DNA from: Vicinamibacteria bacterium
Lineage (GTDB): Bacteria; Acidobacteriota; Vicinamibacteria; Fen-336; JAGNNV01
DNA: 36,550 bases
Assembly: GCA_019694155.1 (NCBI GenBank)
Contig: JAIBCN010000101.1
Location: 1 to 36,550 of the forward strand
Direction of reading: 5' to 3'
The translations under genes were made by a program, and so were the position numbers. The notes under the pieces are model-generated. The model made no database searches. It was not told the origin of the DNA and saw nothing but the letters and a program-made list of their open reading frames with translations. How positions within the stretch are numbered: the stretch's first letter is position 1; each line of letters begins with the position of its first letter. Shown piece by piece: positions 1 through 7,357 of the stretch.

Positions 1-1515
1 CGCGCCGCGCTCGATCCCCAGGTGCGTCTGCACTGGTCGGTATCGCCCGGTTCTCTCATCGATTTCCTCCTGCCGTTGAGCGGCGCTTCCCAGGCCCTCG
101 CGAACCACGCCGACTACGAGGAAAGATCCCGCATCGTGCCCTGGCTGTACCTGGGCGCCTCCACCCTCCCCCTCCTTGTCCTGGGCGTCCGTCGCGCGCC
201 GCGAGGGGCGCTCGCGCTTTTGATAGCGATCCTGGTGAGCCTGGGCCGGCACACGCCGTTGGCCTCCTGGCTTTCCCAGCTTCCGATCATCGCCTCCTTC
301 CGATTCCCGGCAAAGGTGCTCTGGCTCGTTTCGGGCTTCTGGGCCGTGCTCACCGCCATCGGCTTCGTCGAACTGCGGCGGCGGACCCGCCGAGGGGGTA
401 CGCCGGCCCTGGTGCTGGGCCTGGTGCTGCTTGGCCTGGGCCTTCTCTCCTGGGCCATCAACCCCGCGGCGGCAACCGATCATCCGGACTGGCGGCAGAT
501 CGCGAGGGTTCTGCCCTGGGCGCCGCTCATGCTCGGGGGGATGCTCCTCGCGACCGGCCTTGGACGTCCGGGATTGGCGAGCCTCGTAGTGATCATCGAC
601 CTGGTGGGCCTTGGCCAGACTTACAACTCCTATTCGTCCGGCGCGATGTTCAGGATGCGGCCCAGTATCGTCGACGAGCTGCGACGACAAGGCGCCAGCC
701 GCATCTATGTCCTTCAGTCTTCGCGGGGGGAGAGCCGGTCATGGAGAACTCCTGGCAACTGGTCTGATGAGGAGGCCTACTATTTCGGAGAAAGCCAGTT
801 TCTGCTGCCTCCACAGGCCATGCGCTGGTCAATCCGGGGCAGCTACGATTCGGACTTCACGGGCCTTGCCCGGCACGATTTCTCGGTCCTGTGTTCGATG
901 GCGGTCGGGGCGGAGGGCATGGTCGAACCGGTGCTGCGCCTCGGGGGCGTGACCCACGCCATCCGCTTCCCTGGAGCTCGGCCCCCGGAGTTTCCCGTGG
1001 TCGCGAAGGTCCAGACATTTCACGACCTGAATCCTCTGGTGCTCCGCGTCCCCGATCCGCTGCCTCCGGCCTACGTCGTGCACCGGATCAGAGGGGAGAG
1101 CACCTCCGCCCTGGCCGCGCGGGCGCTCGTCGACCCGGGCTTCGACCCGAGGAGCGAGATCGTCCGGGTGGGGCGCACGCGGACCCTCGGTCCGGGGGAC
1201 GTCGCTGCTTCGGATGCCCAGATCGAGTTCGGGCCCGGCAGTCGCGAGGTCGTCCGAGCGCGGCTCTCCCACCCGGGCACCCTGGTCGTCCTGAACGCGT
1301 ACTCCGAAGGGTGGCGCGCGCTCGTGGACGGCAAGCCCACCGAAGTGCAGGCTGCGAACCTGATCTTCCAGTCCGTGGATCTGGAGCCGGGCGAACACCG
1401 GGTCGAGTTCGAGTATCAGACGCCCGGCCTCATGGCGGGCTTGTGGCTCTCCGCACTCGCCTGGGGATGGATGGCATACATGCTGACCGGGCCGCGCCCC
1501 GCCAAAAAGGCCTAG
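1..1515 (+). CDS. YfhO-family membrane protein, 3' part (5' end outside window)
   Basis: The frame is open from base 1 with no stop upstream, so this is the C-terminal part (about 504 residues) of a larger protein; the first GTG at 22 is probably internal. The visible part has several hydrophobic segments in the first 200 residues (transmembrane helices), then a soluble stretch, then a C-terminal beta-rich region of the kind seen in YfhO proteins: Y-x-E-G-W-R-A-x-V-D-G, a following V-x-L-x-P-G-E-H-x-V-x-F-x-Y motif, and a last hydrophobic helix just before the stop. YfhO-like proteins are large polytopic membrane proteins; some act in glycosylating or exporting cell-envelope glycopolymers. 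The substrate here cannot be told. The M28 peptidase gene follows after 43 bases on the same strand. Family assignment rests mainly on the C-terminal motif. Confidence 0.75.
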   Translation, partial: RAALDPQVRLHWSVSPGSLIDFLLPLSGASQALANHADYEERSRIVPWLYLGASTLPLLVLGVRRAPRGALALLIAILVSLGRHTPLASWLSQLPIIASFRFPAKVLWLVSGFWAVLTAIGFVELRRRTRRGGTPALVLGLVLLGLGLLSWAINPAAATDHPDWRQIARVLPWAPLMLGGMLLATGLGRPGLASLVVIIDLVGLGQTYNSYSSGAMFRMRPSIVDELRRQGASRIYVLQSSRGESRSWRTPGNWSDEEAYYFGESQFLLPPQAMRWSIRGSYDSDFTGLARHDFSVLCSMAVGAEGMVEPVLRLGGVTHAIRFPGARPPEFPVVAKVQTFHDLNPLVLRVPDPLPPAYVVHRIRGESTSALAARALVDPGFDPRSEIVRVGRTRTLGPGDVAASDAQIEFGPGSREVVRARLSHPGTLVVLNAYSEGWRALVDGKPTEVQAANLIFQSVDLEPGEHRVEFEYQTPGLMAGLWLSALAWGWMAYMLTGPRPAKKA

Positions 1516-1558
1516 ACTCGGCCGGCCCTCTGTCGGGCCTCACCCCAAGGAGATTCAC

Positions 1559-2974
1559 GTGCGTCGAGTTGCCTCTTCATTTCTGGTCGCCGCTCTCGCC
1601 CTCACGGGCCCTGCCTGGGCGCAGGCGAAGAAGACGGGATCGAAAACCGTCGAAGCCCCGATTCCCGCGTGGCTCGTCCCCTATCGCCCGGTCGCCGAGA
1701 GGATCCTCGCGACCACCAGGGACGCGGGCGGCAACTTCGCCTGGGACCGGCTCGCCTTCATGACCGATACGTTCGGCCCGCGCCTTTCGGGTTCCGCCAA
1801 TCTCGACGCCACCCTGCGCTGGGCCGAGGCCGAGATGAAGAAGGACGGGCTCGAGAACGTGCGCCTGGAACCGGTGATGGTGCCGCAGTGGATCCGCGGC
1901 GACGAGAGCCTGGAGATTCTCGAGCCCTTCCCGAACAAAGTTCCGATCCTCGGCCTCGGAGGCAGCGTCAGCACCCGCGCGGAAGGTGTGGTCGGCGAGC
2001 TGATGATCGTGAAGAGCTTCGATGAACTCACCGCGCGCAAGGACGAGGCGCGGGGACGGATCGTCCTCTTCAATGTCGTGTACACCAACTACGGCGAGAC
2101 TGTTCGCTATCGCGGGGGCGGGGCCTCCGCGGCGGCCAGGGTGGGGGCTCTCGCGGCGCTGGTGCGCGCGGTCGGCCCTCCGGGGATGAGGACGCCGCAC
2201 ACGGGCGGCATGCGCTACGAGGAAGGAATCCCGAAGATTCCCACCGCCGCCATACCGACGGAGGACGCCGATCGCTTCGAGCGTATGGCGAAGCGCGGCC
2301 AGAAGATCACCCTGCGCCTCAGGATGGACGCTCACTTCCTCGACGACGCGCCCTCCGCCAACGTGGTGGGCGAGATCCGCGGCACGGAGAAGCCCGACGA
2401 AATCGTCCTCGTGGGCGGCCACATCGACTCGTGGGATCCGGGAACCGGGGCCATGGACGATGGCGGCGGTTGCGTGGTGACCTGGGAGGCCCTCCGCCTT
2501 CTCAAGACCCTCGGGCTCAAGCCGAAGCGGACGATTCGCGTGGTGCTCTTCACCAACGAGGAGAATGGCGGCGCGGGCGGCAATGGGTATCGCGACGCTC
2601 ACAAGGCGGAACTCGAGAAGCACGTCCTGGCCCTGGAGTCCGACTCGGGCGTGTTCCGTCCGCGGGGCTTCGGCTTCACCGGTTCGGACGCGGCCAGAAA
2701 GACGCTCACGGAGATCGCCTCCCTCCTCAAGCCTCTGGGCGCCGACGCTATCGCGGCGCAGGGCGGCGGCGCGGATATCGGCCCGGCGGTGGCGGCCGGG
2801 AAGATCCCTTCCGCGAGCCTTGAGGTGGAGGGTTCGAAGTACTTCCTCCTGCACCACACGCCCGCCGATACGGTCGACAAGCTCGACCCGAAAGACCTCG
2901 CCGACAACGCGGCCGCCATTGCTTTCCTCGCCTACGTGGTCGCCGATCTGCCGGCACCCCTTCCCCGCCCCTGA
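1559..2974 (+). CDS. Exported M28-family metallopeptidase (carboxypeptidase Q / aminopeptidase type)
   Basis: This is a zinc-dependent exopeptidase of 471 residues, likely periplasmic or secreted. The GTG start at 1559 is set by an AAGGAG ribosome site at 1547-1552, six bases upstream. An N-terminal signal peptide (Arg-Arg, hydrophobic core, A-W-A-Q cleavage region near residue 22) is visible. The M28 metal ligands are all present: His288 in G-G-H-I-D-S-W, Asp300 in G-A-M-D-D, the Glu334-Glu335 pair in N-E-E-N, Asp362 in E-S-D-S-G, and His433 in H-H-T-P-A-D-T. The region around residues 110-260, between the signal and the catalytic part, is compatible with an inserted PA-type domain as in carboxypeptidase Q relatives. 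The substrate is inferred to be peptides. A six-base-pair hairpin (CCCGCC/GGCGGG, 2964-2980) spans the stop codon but has no T-tract. Confidence 0.9.
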   Translation: MRRVASSFLVAALALTGPAWAQAKKTGSKTVEAPIPAWLVPYRPVAERILATTRDAGGNFAWDRLAFMTDTFGPRLSGSANLDATLRWAEAEMKKDGLENVRLEPVMVPQWIRGDESLEILEPFPNKVPILGLGGSVSTRAEGVVGELMIVKSFDELTARKDEARGRIVLFNVVYTNYGETVRYRGGGASAAARVGALAALVRAVGPPGMRTPHTGGMRYEEGIPKIPTAAIPTEDADRFERMAKRGQKITLRLRMDAHFLDDAPSANVVGEIRGTEKPDEIVLVGGHIDSWDPGTGAMDDGGGCVVTWEALRLLKTLGLKPKRTIRVVLFTNEENGGAGGNGYRDAHKAELEKHVLALESDSGVFRPRGFGFTGSDAARKTLTEIASLLKPLGADAIAAQGGGADIGPAVAAGKIPSASLEVEGSKYFLLHHTPADTVDKLDPKDLADNAAAIAFLAYVVADLPAPLPRP

Positions 2975-3028
2975 GGCGGGCGCACCGAGGACTCATCCCA
3001 AGCCGGCTCGTTCGGTCAAACTAAAGGC

Positions 3029-3859
3029 ATGACCGATCGCACCATCGAGAAAATCGTCCGCGCCGTGGCGACCTCCGACGGCGCCGGCGTGCGCCTCAGC
3101 CGGGCCATCGCGAACGCGGAACTCGACCACCTCGACCCGTTTCTGCTCCTCGACGAGTTTCGATCCGACGACCCCGGGGACTACATCGCCGGCTTCCCCG
3201 ACCATCCTCACCGCGGCTTCGAGACCGTGACCTACATGCTGGCGGGAAAGATGGAACACGCGGATCACGCGGGCAACCGCGGTCTTCTGACCGGAGGCGG
3301 CGCGCAGTGGATGACCGCCGGCCGCGGCATCATTCACTCCGAGACGCCGAAGCAGGACGACGGACTGATGTGGGGCTTCCAGCTCTGGGTCAATCTCCCC
3401 GCGAAGAGCAAGATGACGGCCCCGCGGTACCAGGACATCGACCCCTCCGCGATTCCCGAGGTGAAGATCGAGGGAGGCACGGTTCGGGTGATCGCAGGGA
3501 CGTTCAGGGGGGCGACCGGCCCGGTTCAAGGCATCGTCACCGATCCCGTCTATCTCGATGTCCGACTCGAAGCATCGGGAGGGTTCGAAACCCGGATCCC
3601 GGAGGAGCACACCGCCTTCCTCTACGCCTACCAGGGAAACGGCGGCGTGGGCGGGACTTCGCTCGGAACGAAGTCTCTCGCCGTCCTCTCGAAGGGAGAG
3701 CGAATCGTGGCGAACGCCGGGGATTCCGGCTTCCGTTTTCTCTGCGTCGCGGCGCGGCCGCTGAACGAACCCATCGCTCGCTATGGTCCGTTCGTCATGA
3801 ACACCCGCGAGGAGATCCACCAGGCCTTCGAAGACTTCCGGAACGGCCGGTTCGCATGA
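3029..3859 (+). CDS. Pirin family protein (bicupin)
   Basis: The 276-residue product has the pirin signature across its N-terminal cupin. H-P-H-R-G-F-E-T-V-T-Y gives metal ligands His59 and His61, and the downstream I-I-H-S-E segment gives His103 and Glu105, matching the Fe-binding set of human pirin. The C-terminal half (from about residue 150) fits the pirin C-terminal cupin. Pirins are iron-binding cytoplasmic proteins; some have quercetin 2,3-dioxygenase activity, others modulate transcription or metabolism, so the reaction is not predictable. The ATG at 3029 has no Shine-Dalgarno sequence. The stop overlaps the next gene's start as ATGA (3856-3859), so the two are probably co-translated. 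Confidence 0.92.
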   Translation: MTDRTIEKIVRAVATSDGAGVRLSRAIANAELDHLDPFLLLDEFRSDDPGDYIAGFPDHPHRGFETVTYMLAGKMEHADHAGNRGLLTGGGAQWMTAGRGIIHSETPKQDDGLMWGFQLWVNLPAKSKMTAPRYQDIDPSAIPEVKIEGGTVRVIAGTFRGATGPVQGIVTDPVYLDVRLEASGGFETRIPEEHTAFLYAYQGNGGVGGTSLGTKSLAVLSKGERIVANAGDSGFRFLCVAARPLNEPIARYGPFVMNTREEIHQAFEDFRNGRFA

Positions 3860-4617
3860 ACGAAACTCCCGTCCCTCGCCCTCCCGAACGCCGGGGCCGC
3901 GGGAGCGGGTGGGCCATCGCGATGGTGCTCCTCACCATCGCCTGCCTCGTTCTCCCCATCGTCCTCATCCGCTCGGCCATGACCCGGGTGCGCAGCCTCG
4001 GAGGAACGGCGGAAAGCGCCCTCATCGCGGTCCGGCACATAGCCGATGGATTTCGGACCGGCGAGGTGGAGACGACGCTGCGCAGCTATGGCGCCGAAGT
4101 GCACGGCGCCTCGCGCTTCCAGTTCGCGGAACTCAAGCAGCTCGAGTCCTTCGAGAGAAAGGACTCGACGTCCCTGGCATGGGGAGCCATTCCTCTTCCC
4201 GACGTCGTGGTCGAGGCGCGGGGCGCCGTCGTCTACACGTACGTCCTCGATCTCCAGAAGCGCTGGGACCTGAGGCTCACCGATCGTACCGTCGATGTCC
4301 TGGCCCCCGCCCCCGAATTCTCGACGCCCGCGCTCGATCCCTCGACCCTCGTCTTCGAAACGAAGCAGGGCTCGGTGCTGCGCGATGAGGAGTCGGTGCG
4401 GAAAGCTCTGCAGACCGGGCTCAGCGCCCTGCTCGCCGAGCGCGCGAAGGCCCACCTCCCGCTCGTCCGCGAGACCGGAAGGAAAGCTACGGAGACCTTC
4501 GTCCGGAACTTCCTGCTTTCACGGTACGACGACGCGGCGGGGATGACGGTGCGCGTCCGCTTCGCGGATGAGGCGCCGACCGCGCCCTCCGTCGCTCCCC
4601 TGTCGATCCGTCAGTGA
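3856..4617 (+). CDS. Membrane-anchored DUF4230-like protein
   Basis: The ATG at 3856 overlaps the pirin stop codon (ATGA), which fixes the start; the protein has 253 residues. A short basic, proline-rich N-terminus is followed by one hydrophobic helix at about residues 19-41, so the rest likely faces the periplasm. The body has the pattern of DUF4230 proteins: a central segment with alternating beta-strands (A-V-V-Y-T-Y-V-L-D-L), the phrase L-A-P-A-P-E-F followed by a D-P-S sequence, and a C-terminal long helix with R-E-T-G-R-K-A-T-E-T-F. No catalytic motif is visible and the function is unknown. It runs convergently into algH with a 7-base overlap (TCAGTGA, 4611-4617). Confidence 0.7.
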   Translation: MNETPVPRPPERRGRGSGWAIAMVLLTIACLVLPIVLIRSAMTRVRSLGGTAESALIAVRHIADGFRTGEVETTLRSYGAEVHGASRFQFAELKQLESFERKDSTSLAWGAIPLPDVVVEARGAVVYTYVLDLQKRWDLRLTDRTVDVLAPAPEFSTPALDPSTLVFETKQGSVLRDEESVRKALQTGLSALLAERAKAHLPLVRETGRKATETFVRNFLLSRYDDAAGMTVRVRFADEAPTAPSVAPLSIRQ

Positions 4618-5174
4618 ATCTGCTCTGACCTTCCGAACGCGGTGGCGGCGCCGAGGCCGAGCCGCTCCATCGACGCGTCCCACAAATCGGCCGCGGCATG
4701 GGTGAAGGCGAGATCCGGGTCGTAGCCGAGGACGAACCACCAGCCGTCGGTGATCTCGCGATCGAGCTGCTTGGCGCCCCAGCCCGCATAACCGATGACG
4801 AGGATGGCCTCGGCCACGTCACCGTCCGGAGGTTCGGAGAAGGCGATGGGCAGGATATTGGCGTTCCCGCAGGCGAAGAGGCCCGGAGCGACTTCCGTCG
4901 CGTCTTCACTGAGCGGGTCGCGAAGGAGCACGGTGAGGCCGGTGGCGCCCACCGGTCCGCCGAGACGGAGAGGCGTATCGGGATGAAGTCCTGAAGCGAG
5001 ACGGTCGGGAAGAACATCCTGAACGCTCACATCCAGAACGCGGTTCACGACCCAGCCCAGGGCGCCGGTCTTGTCGTGATGACCGATCACCATGACGGTC
5101 CGCGCGAACTTCGGATCATTCATGAGGGGCGAAGCCACGAGCATGTACGGTGCTGCGAGATCGGAACTCTTCAT
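4611..5174 (-). CDS. algH: AlgH/YqgE family protein
   Basis: The 187-residue product is the usual length for the YqgE/AlgH (UPF0301) family. Family features are visible: the N-terminal L-V-A-S-P-x-M-x-D-P-x-F-x-x-T-V segment, G-A-L-G-W-V-V-N, the G-G-P-V motif, and G-Y-A-G-W-G-A-K-Q-L-D-x-E followed by W-W. The ATG at 5174 was chosen because homology begins just after it; upstream in-frame codons do not resemble the family. No Shine-Dalgarno sequence precedes it, but TTGATT (5212-5207) and TACGCT (5190-5185) on the minus strand, 16 bases apart, could be a promoter giving a leader of only a few bases. The biochemical role of the family is unsettled; AlgH was named as a regulator of alginate synthesis in Pseudomonas. 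Confidence 0.92.
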   Translation of the reverse strand: MKSSDLAAPYMLVASPLMNDPKFARTVMVIGHHDKTGALGWVVNRVLDVSVQDVLPDRLASGLHPDTPLRLGGPVGATGLTVLLRDPLSEDATEVAPGLFACGNANILPIAFSEPPDGDVAEAILVIGYAGWGAKQLDREITDGWWFVLGYDPDLAFTHAAADLWDASMERLGLGAATAFGRSEQIH

Positions 5175-5184
5175 GACGTGAAGG

Positions 5185-5240
5185 AGCGTACACCGAAAGA
5201 GGCGGGAATCAAGACCCGGCCGCGCTCGTGGTCTTAAGAT
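5185..5240. promoter_or_regulatory. Divergent promoter region between algH and the CoA-transferase gene
   Basis: The 76-base gap between two divergent genes contains candidate elements for both. On the minus strand, TTGATT at 5212-5207 and TACGCT at 5190-5185 face algH. On the plus strand, TAAGAT at 5235-5240 lies 10 bases before the CoA-transferase ATG. An inverted repeat AAGACC (5211-5216) / GGTCTT (5230-5235) abuts the plus-strand hexamer and could be an operator. All calls are by eye and the hexamers are partial consensus matches. Confidence 0.3.
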
Positions 5241-5250
5241 CGCAGGTGCA

Positions 5251-6612
5251 ATGAACAAGATCATCGCCTCCGCTCGAGACGCCGTCCGAGACATCCCCGA
5301 CGGCGCCACCATCTTCCTGTCGGGGTTCGGTTTGTGCGGCCTGCCGGAGAACCTCATCCAGGCGGTCAGGGAAAAGGGGCCGAAGAACCTGACCCTGGGC
5401 AGCAACAACGCAGGCACGTCCGACTTCGGAATCACCTTCCTGCTCGAGGCCGGCCTCGTGAAGAAGATGATCTCGACCTACGTGGGCGAGAACAAGGTCT
5501 TCGAGCGGATGGCTCTCGACGGCTCGCTCGAAGTCGAGCTCGTGCCCCAGGGCACCTTCTCCGAGCGCCTGCGCGCGGGCGGCGCGGGCGTGCCCGCCTT
5601 CTTCACCCCCACCGGCTACGGCACGCTCATAGCCGAGGGCAAAGAGGTGCGCTGGTTCAACGGGCGGCCGCACATACTCGAGAACGCGCTGCGCGCCGAC
5701 TTCGCCCTCATCAAGGCCTGGAAGGCGGATACCGAGGGCAATCTCATCTATCGCAAGACCGCGCGAAATTTCGCGCCCATGATGGCCATGGCCGCGAAGA
5801 TCACCATCGCGGAGGTCGAGGAGATCGTGCCCGCAGGAGCCCTCGATCCCGACGCCATCGTTACCCCGGGCATCTTCGTCCAGCGCGTGATCAAGGGGGA
5901 GCGCTACGAGAAGCGGATCGAGAAGCGCACGGTTCTCGGGCAGGGCGCCATTGAAATCGACGCGGTCCGCGAGCGGATCGCGCGGCGCGCCGCCCTCGAG
6001 ATGCAGGACGGCTTCTACGTGAACCTCGGCATCGGCATGCCGACCCTCTCCTCCAACTACGTTCCCAAAGGGGTGAGCGTGGTTCTCCACTCGGAGAACG
6101 GGATGCTCGGGGTGGGCCCCTACCCCGCGTCGGGGACGGAGGACGCGGATCTCATCAACGCGAGCAAGGAGACGGTGACTGAAGTGCCGGGCACGTCCTA
6201 CTTCTCGAGCGCCGACTCCTTCGCGATGGTGCGCGGCGGCCACGTCGACCTCACCATTCTCGGCGCGCTCCAGGTGGATCGGGAAGGCAATCTCGCGAAC
6301 TGGATGATCCCGGGCAAGATGATGAAGGGCATGGGCGGGGCCATGGACCTCGTCGCGGGAGCGAAGCGTGTGGTCATCACCATGGAGCACACCGCAAAGG
6401 GGGCGCACAAGATCGTGGAGCAGTGCACTCTTCCCCTCACCGGACGGCGATGCGTGAACGTCATCATCACCGAACTGGGAGTGATGGAAGTCGAGAAGGC
6501 CGGCCTGAGGCTCATCGAGATCGCGAATGGGGTGTCGATCGAAGAGGTGCGGAAGGCCACGGGGACGAAGCTTCTCGTGGACGAAGCCACGCTCAAGCCG
6601 ATGCGCCAGTGA
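5251..6612 (+). CDS. 3-oxoacid CoA-transferase, fused A and B subunits (SCOT type)
   Basis: The enzyme moves CoA between succinyl-CoA or acetyl-CoA and a 3-oxoacid such as acetoacetate, in ketone body or short-chain acid use in the cytoplasm. It has 453 residues. Residues 1 to about 225 match the A subunit ([12 protein letters not shown] near 25-36; G-S-N-N-A-G; T-G-Y-G-T at 121-125), and residues from about 236 match the B subunit. The B part contains the catalytic glutamate Glu282 in [10 protein letters not shown] and the following G-x-x-D-x-x-x-I-N-A-x-K-E region. In most bacteria the subunits (ScoA/ScoB, AtoD/AtoA) are separate; here a short linker of about ten residues joins them, as in mitochondrial SCOT. 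The acceptor acid cannot be told from sequence alone. The ATG at 5251 has only a weak ribosome site. It converges on ccdA with a 7-base gap. Confidence 0.92.
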   Translation: MNKIIASARDAVRDIPDGATIFLSGFGLCGLPENLIQAVREKGPKNLTLGSNNAGTSDFGITFLLEAGLVKKMISTYVGENKVFERMALDGSLEVELVPQGTFSERLRAGGAGVPAFFTPTGYGTLIAEGKEVRWFNGRPHILENALRADFALIKAWKADTEGNLIYRKTARNFAPMMAMAAKITIAEVEEIVPAGALDPDAIVTPGIFVQRVIKGERYEKRIEKRTVLGQGAIEIDAVRERIARRAALEMQDGFYVNLGIGMPTLSSNYVPKGVSVVLHSENGMLGVGPYPASGTEDADLINASKETVTEVPGTSYFSSADSFAMVRGGHVDLTILGALQVDREGNLANWMIPGKMMKGMGGAMDLVAGAKRVVITMEHTAKGAHKIVEQCTLPLTGRRCVNVIITELGVMEVEKAGLRLIEIANGVSIEEVRKATGTKLLVDEATLKPMRQ

Positions 6613-6619
6613 CGGGCGC

Positions 6620-7357
6620 CTAACCCAGCGAGGCGAGCGCGGGGAACATCCTCGTGAACCACTGGGCTATGGCGCTCAGGCGGTCGGTGACGAGGAGCAG
6701 GCCAACCCCGATCAGGAGGACGCCGGACACGATTTCCACCTTCCGCATCTGGGTCTTGATCCGCGCCGAAGCGGCGAAGAACCAGTTCACGGCCAGGCCG
6801 GCCGCGATGAACGGAATGCCGAGACCGGCGGAGTAGGCGGAGAGCAGGATCACCCCCTGGGTGACGGTCTCCTGCTGCGACGCGTAGAGGAGGATGCCTG
6901 CCAGAATCGGCCCGATGCAAGGCGTCCAGCCGAAGGCGAAGGCGATGCCCACCACGTAGGCCCCGAGAAGGCCCAGGGGCTTCTGCTTCACCTCGGCCCG
7001 CATTTCACCCAGGAGCCACTTGATCCGGAAAATTCCCATCATGTGCAGGCCGAGCACGATGATGACCGCGCCTCCCACCATGCCGAGCAATTTCTTGTAC
7101 TGTTGGAGGTAGTAGCCAACCATGGTGGCGGCGGCTCCGAGGAGCACGAAAACCGTGGAAAAGCCGAGTACGAAGAAGAGCGAGGTGATGGCCACCCGCC
7201 TCGCCTGATCCCTGGGAGTCTCCTGATTTTTGAACTTCGAGACGTTGATGCCGCTGATGAAGGAGAGATATCCGGGGACGATGGGGAGGACGCAGGGGGA
7301 GATGAAAGAAACGATTCCCGCTATGAATGCGGTAAATAGGGAGACGGATTCATTCAT
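6620..7357 (-). CDS. ccdA: CcdA-type cytochrome c biogenesis / thiol-disulfide transporter
   Basis: This inner-membrane protein passes electrons from cytoplasmic thioredoxin to periplasmic thiol carriers, which keep apocytochrome c cysteines reduced. The 245 residues form about six hydrophobic helices. The two redox cysteines are in the expected places: Cys22 in S-P-C-V-L-P-I-V-P-G-Y and Cys147 in G-W-T-P-C-I-G-P. The compact size fits CcdA rather than full-length DsbD. A periplasmic partner of the TlpA/ResA type is encoded at 13211-13723, next to a multihaem cytochrome that needs this chemistry, so they may work together. The start ATG shares a CATG (7355-7358) with the divergent M1-like gene, so no separate intergenic promoter region exists. 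Confidence 0.9.
   Translation of the reverse strand: MNESVSLFTAFIAGIVSFISPCVLPIVPGYLSFISGINVSKFKNQETPRDQARRVAITSLFFVLGFSTVFVLLGAAATMVGYYLQQYKKLLGMVGGAVIIVLGLHMMGIFRIKWLLGEMRAEVKQKPLGLLGAYVVGIAFAFGWTPCIGPILAGILLYASQQETVTQGVILLSAYSAGLGIPFIAAGLAVNWFFAASARIKTQMRKVEIVSGVLLIGVGLLLVTDRLSAIAQWFTRMFPALASLG

Noticed and set aside
1524..1539. GGCCC/GGGCC hairpin after the YfhO-like gene
   Set aside because: Five base pairs without a T-tract in GC-rich DNA is expected by chance and the next gene follows closely.
5209..6408. 399-codon minus-strand frame opposite the CoA-transferase
   Set aside because: Composition is His/Arg/Gly-rich with no family match, and the opposite strand encodes an unmistakable enzyme.
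7230..7355. Upstream extension of the M1-like gene into ccdA
   Set aside because: The extra 42 residues are antisense to ccdA and would hide the signal peptide that begins after ATG 7356.
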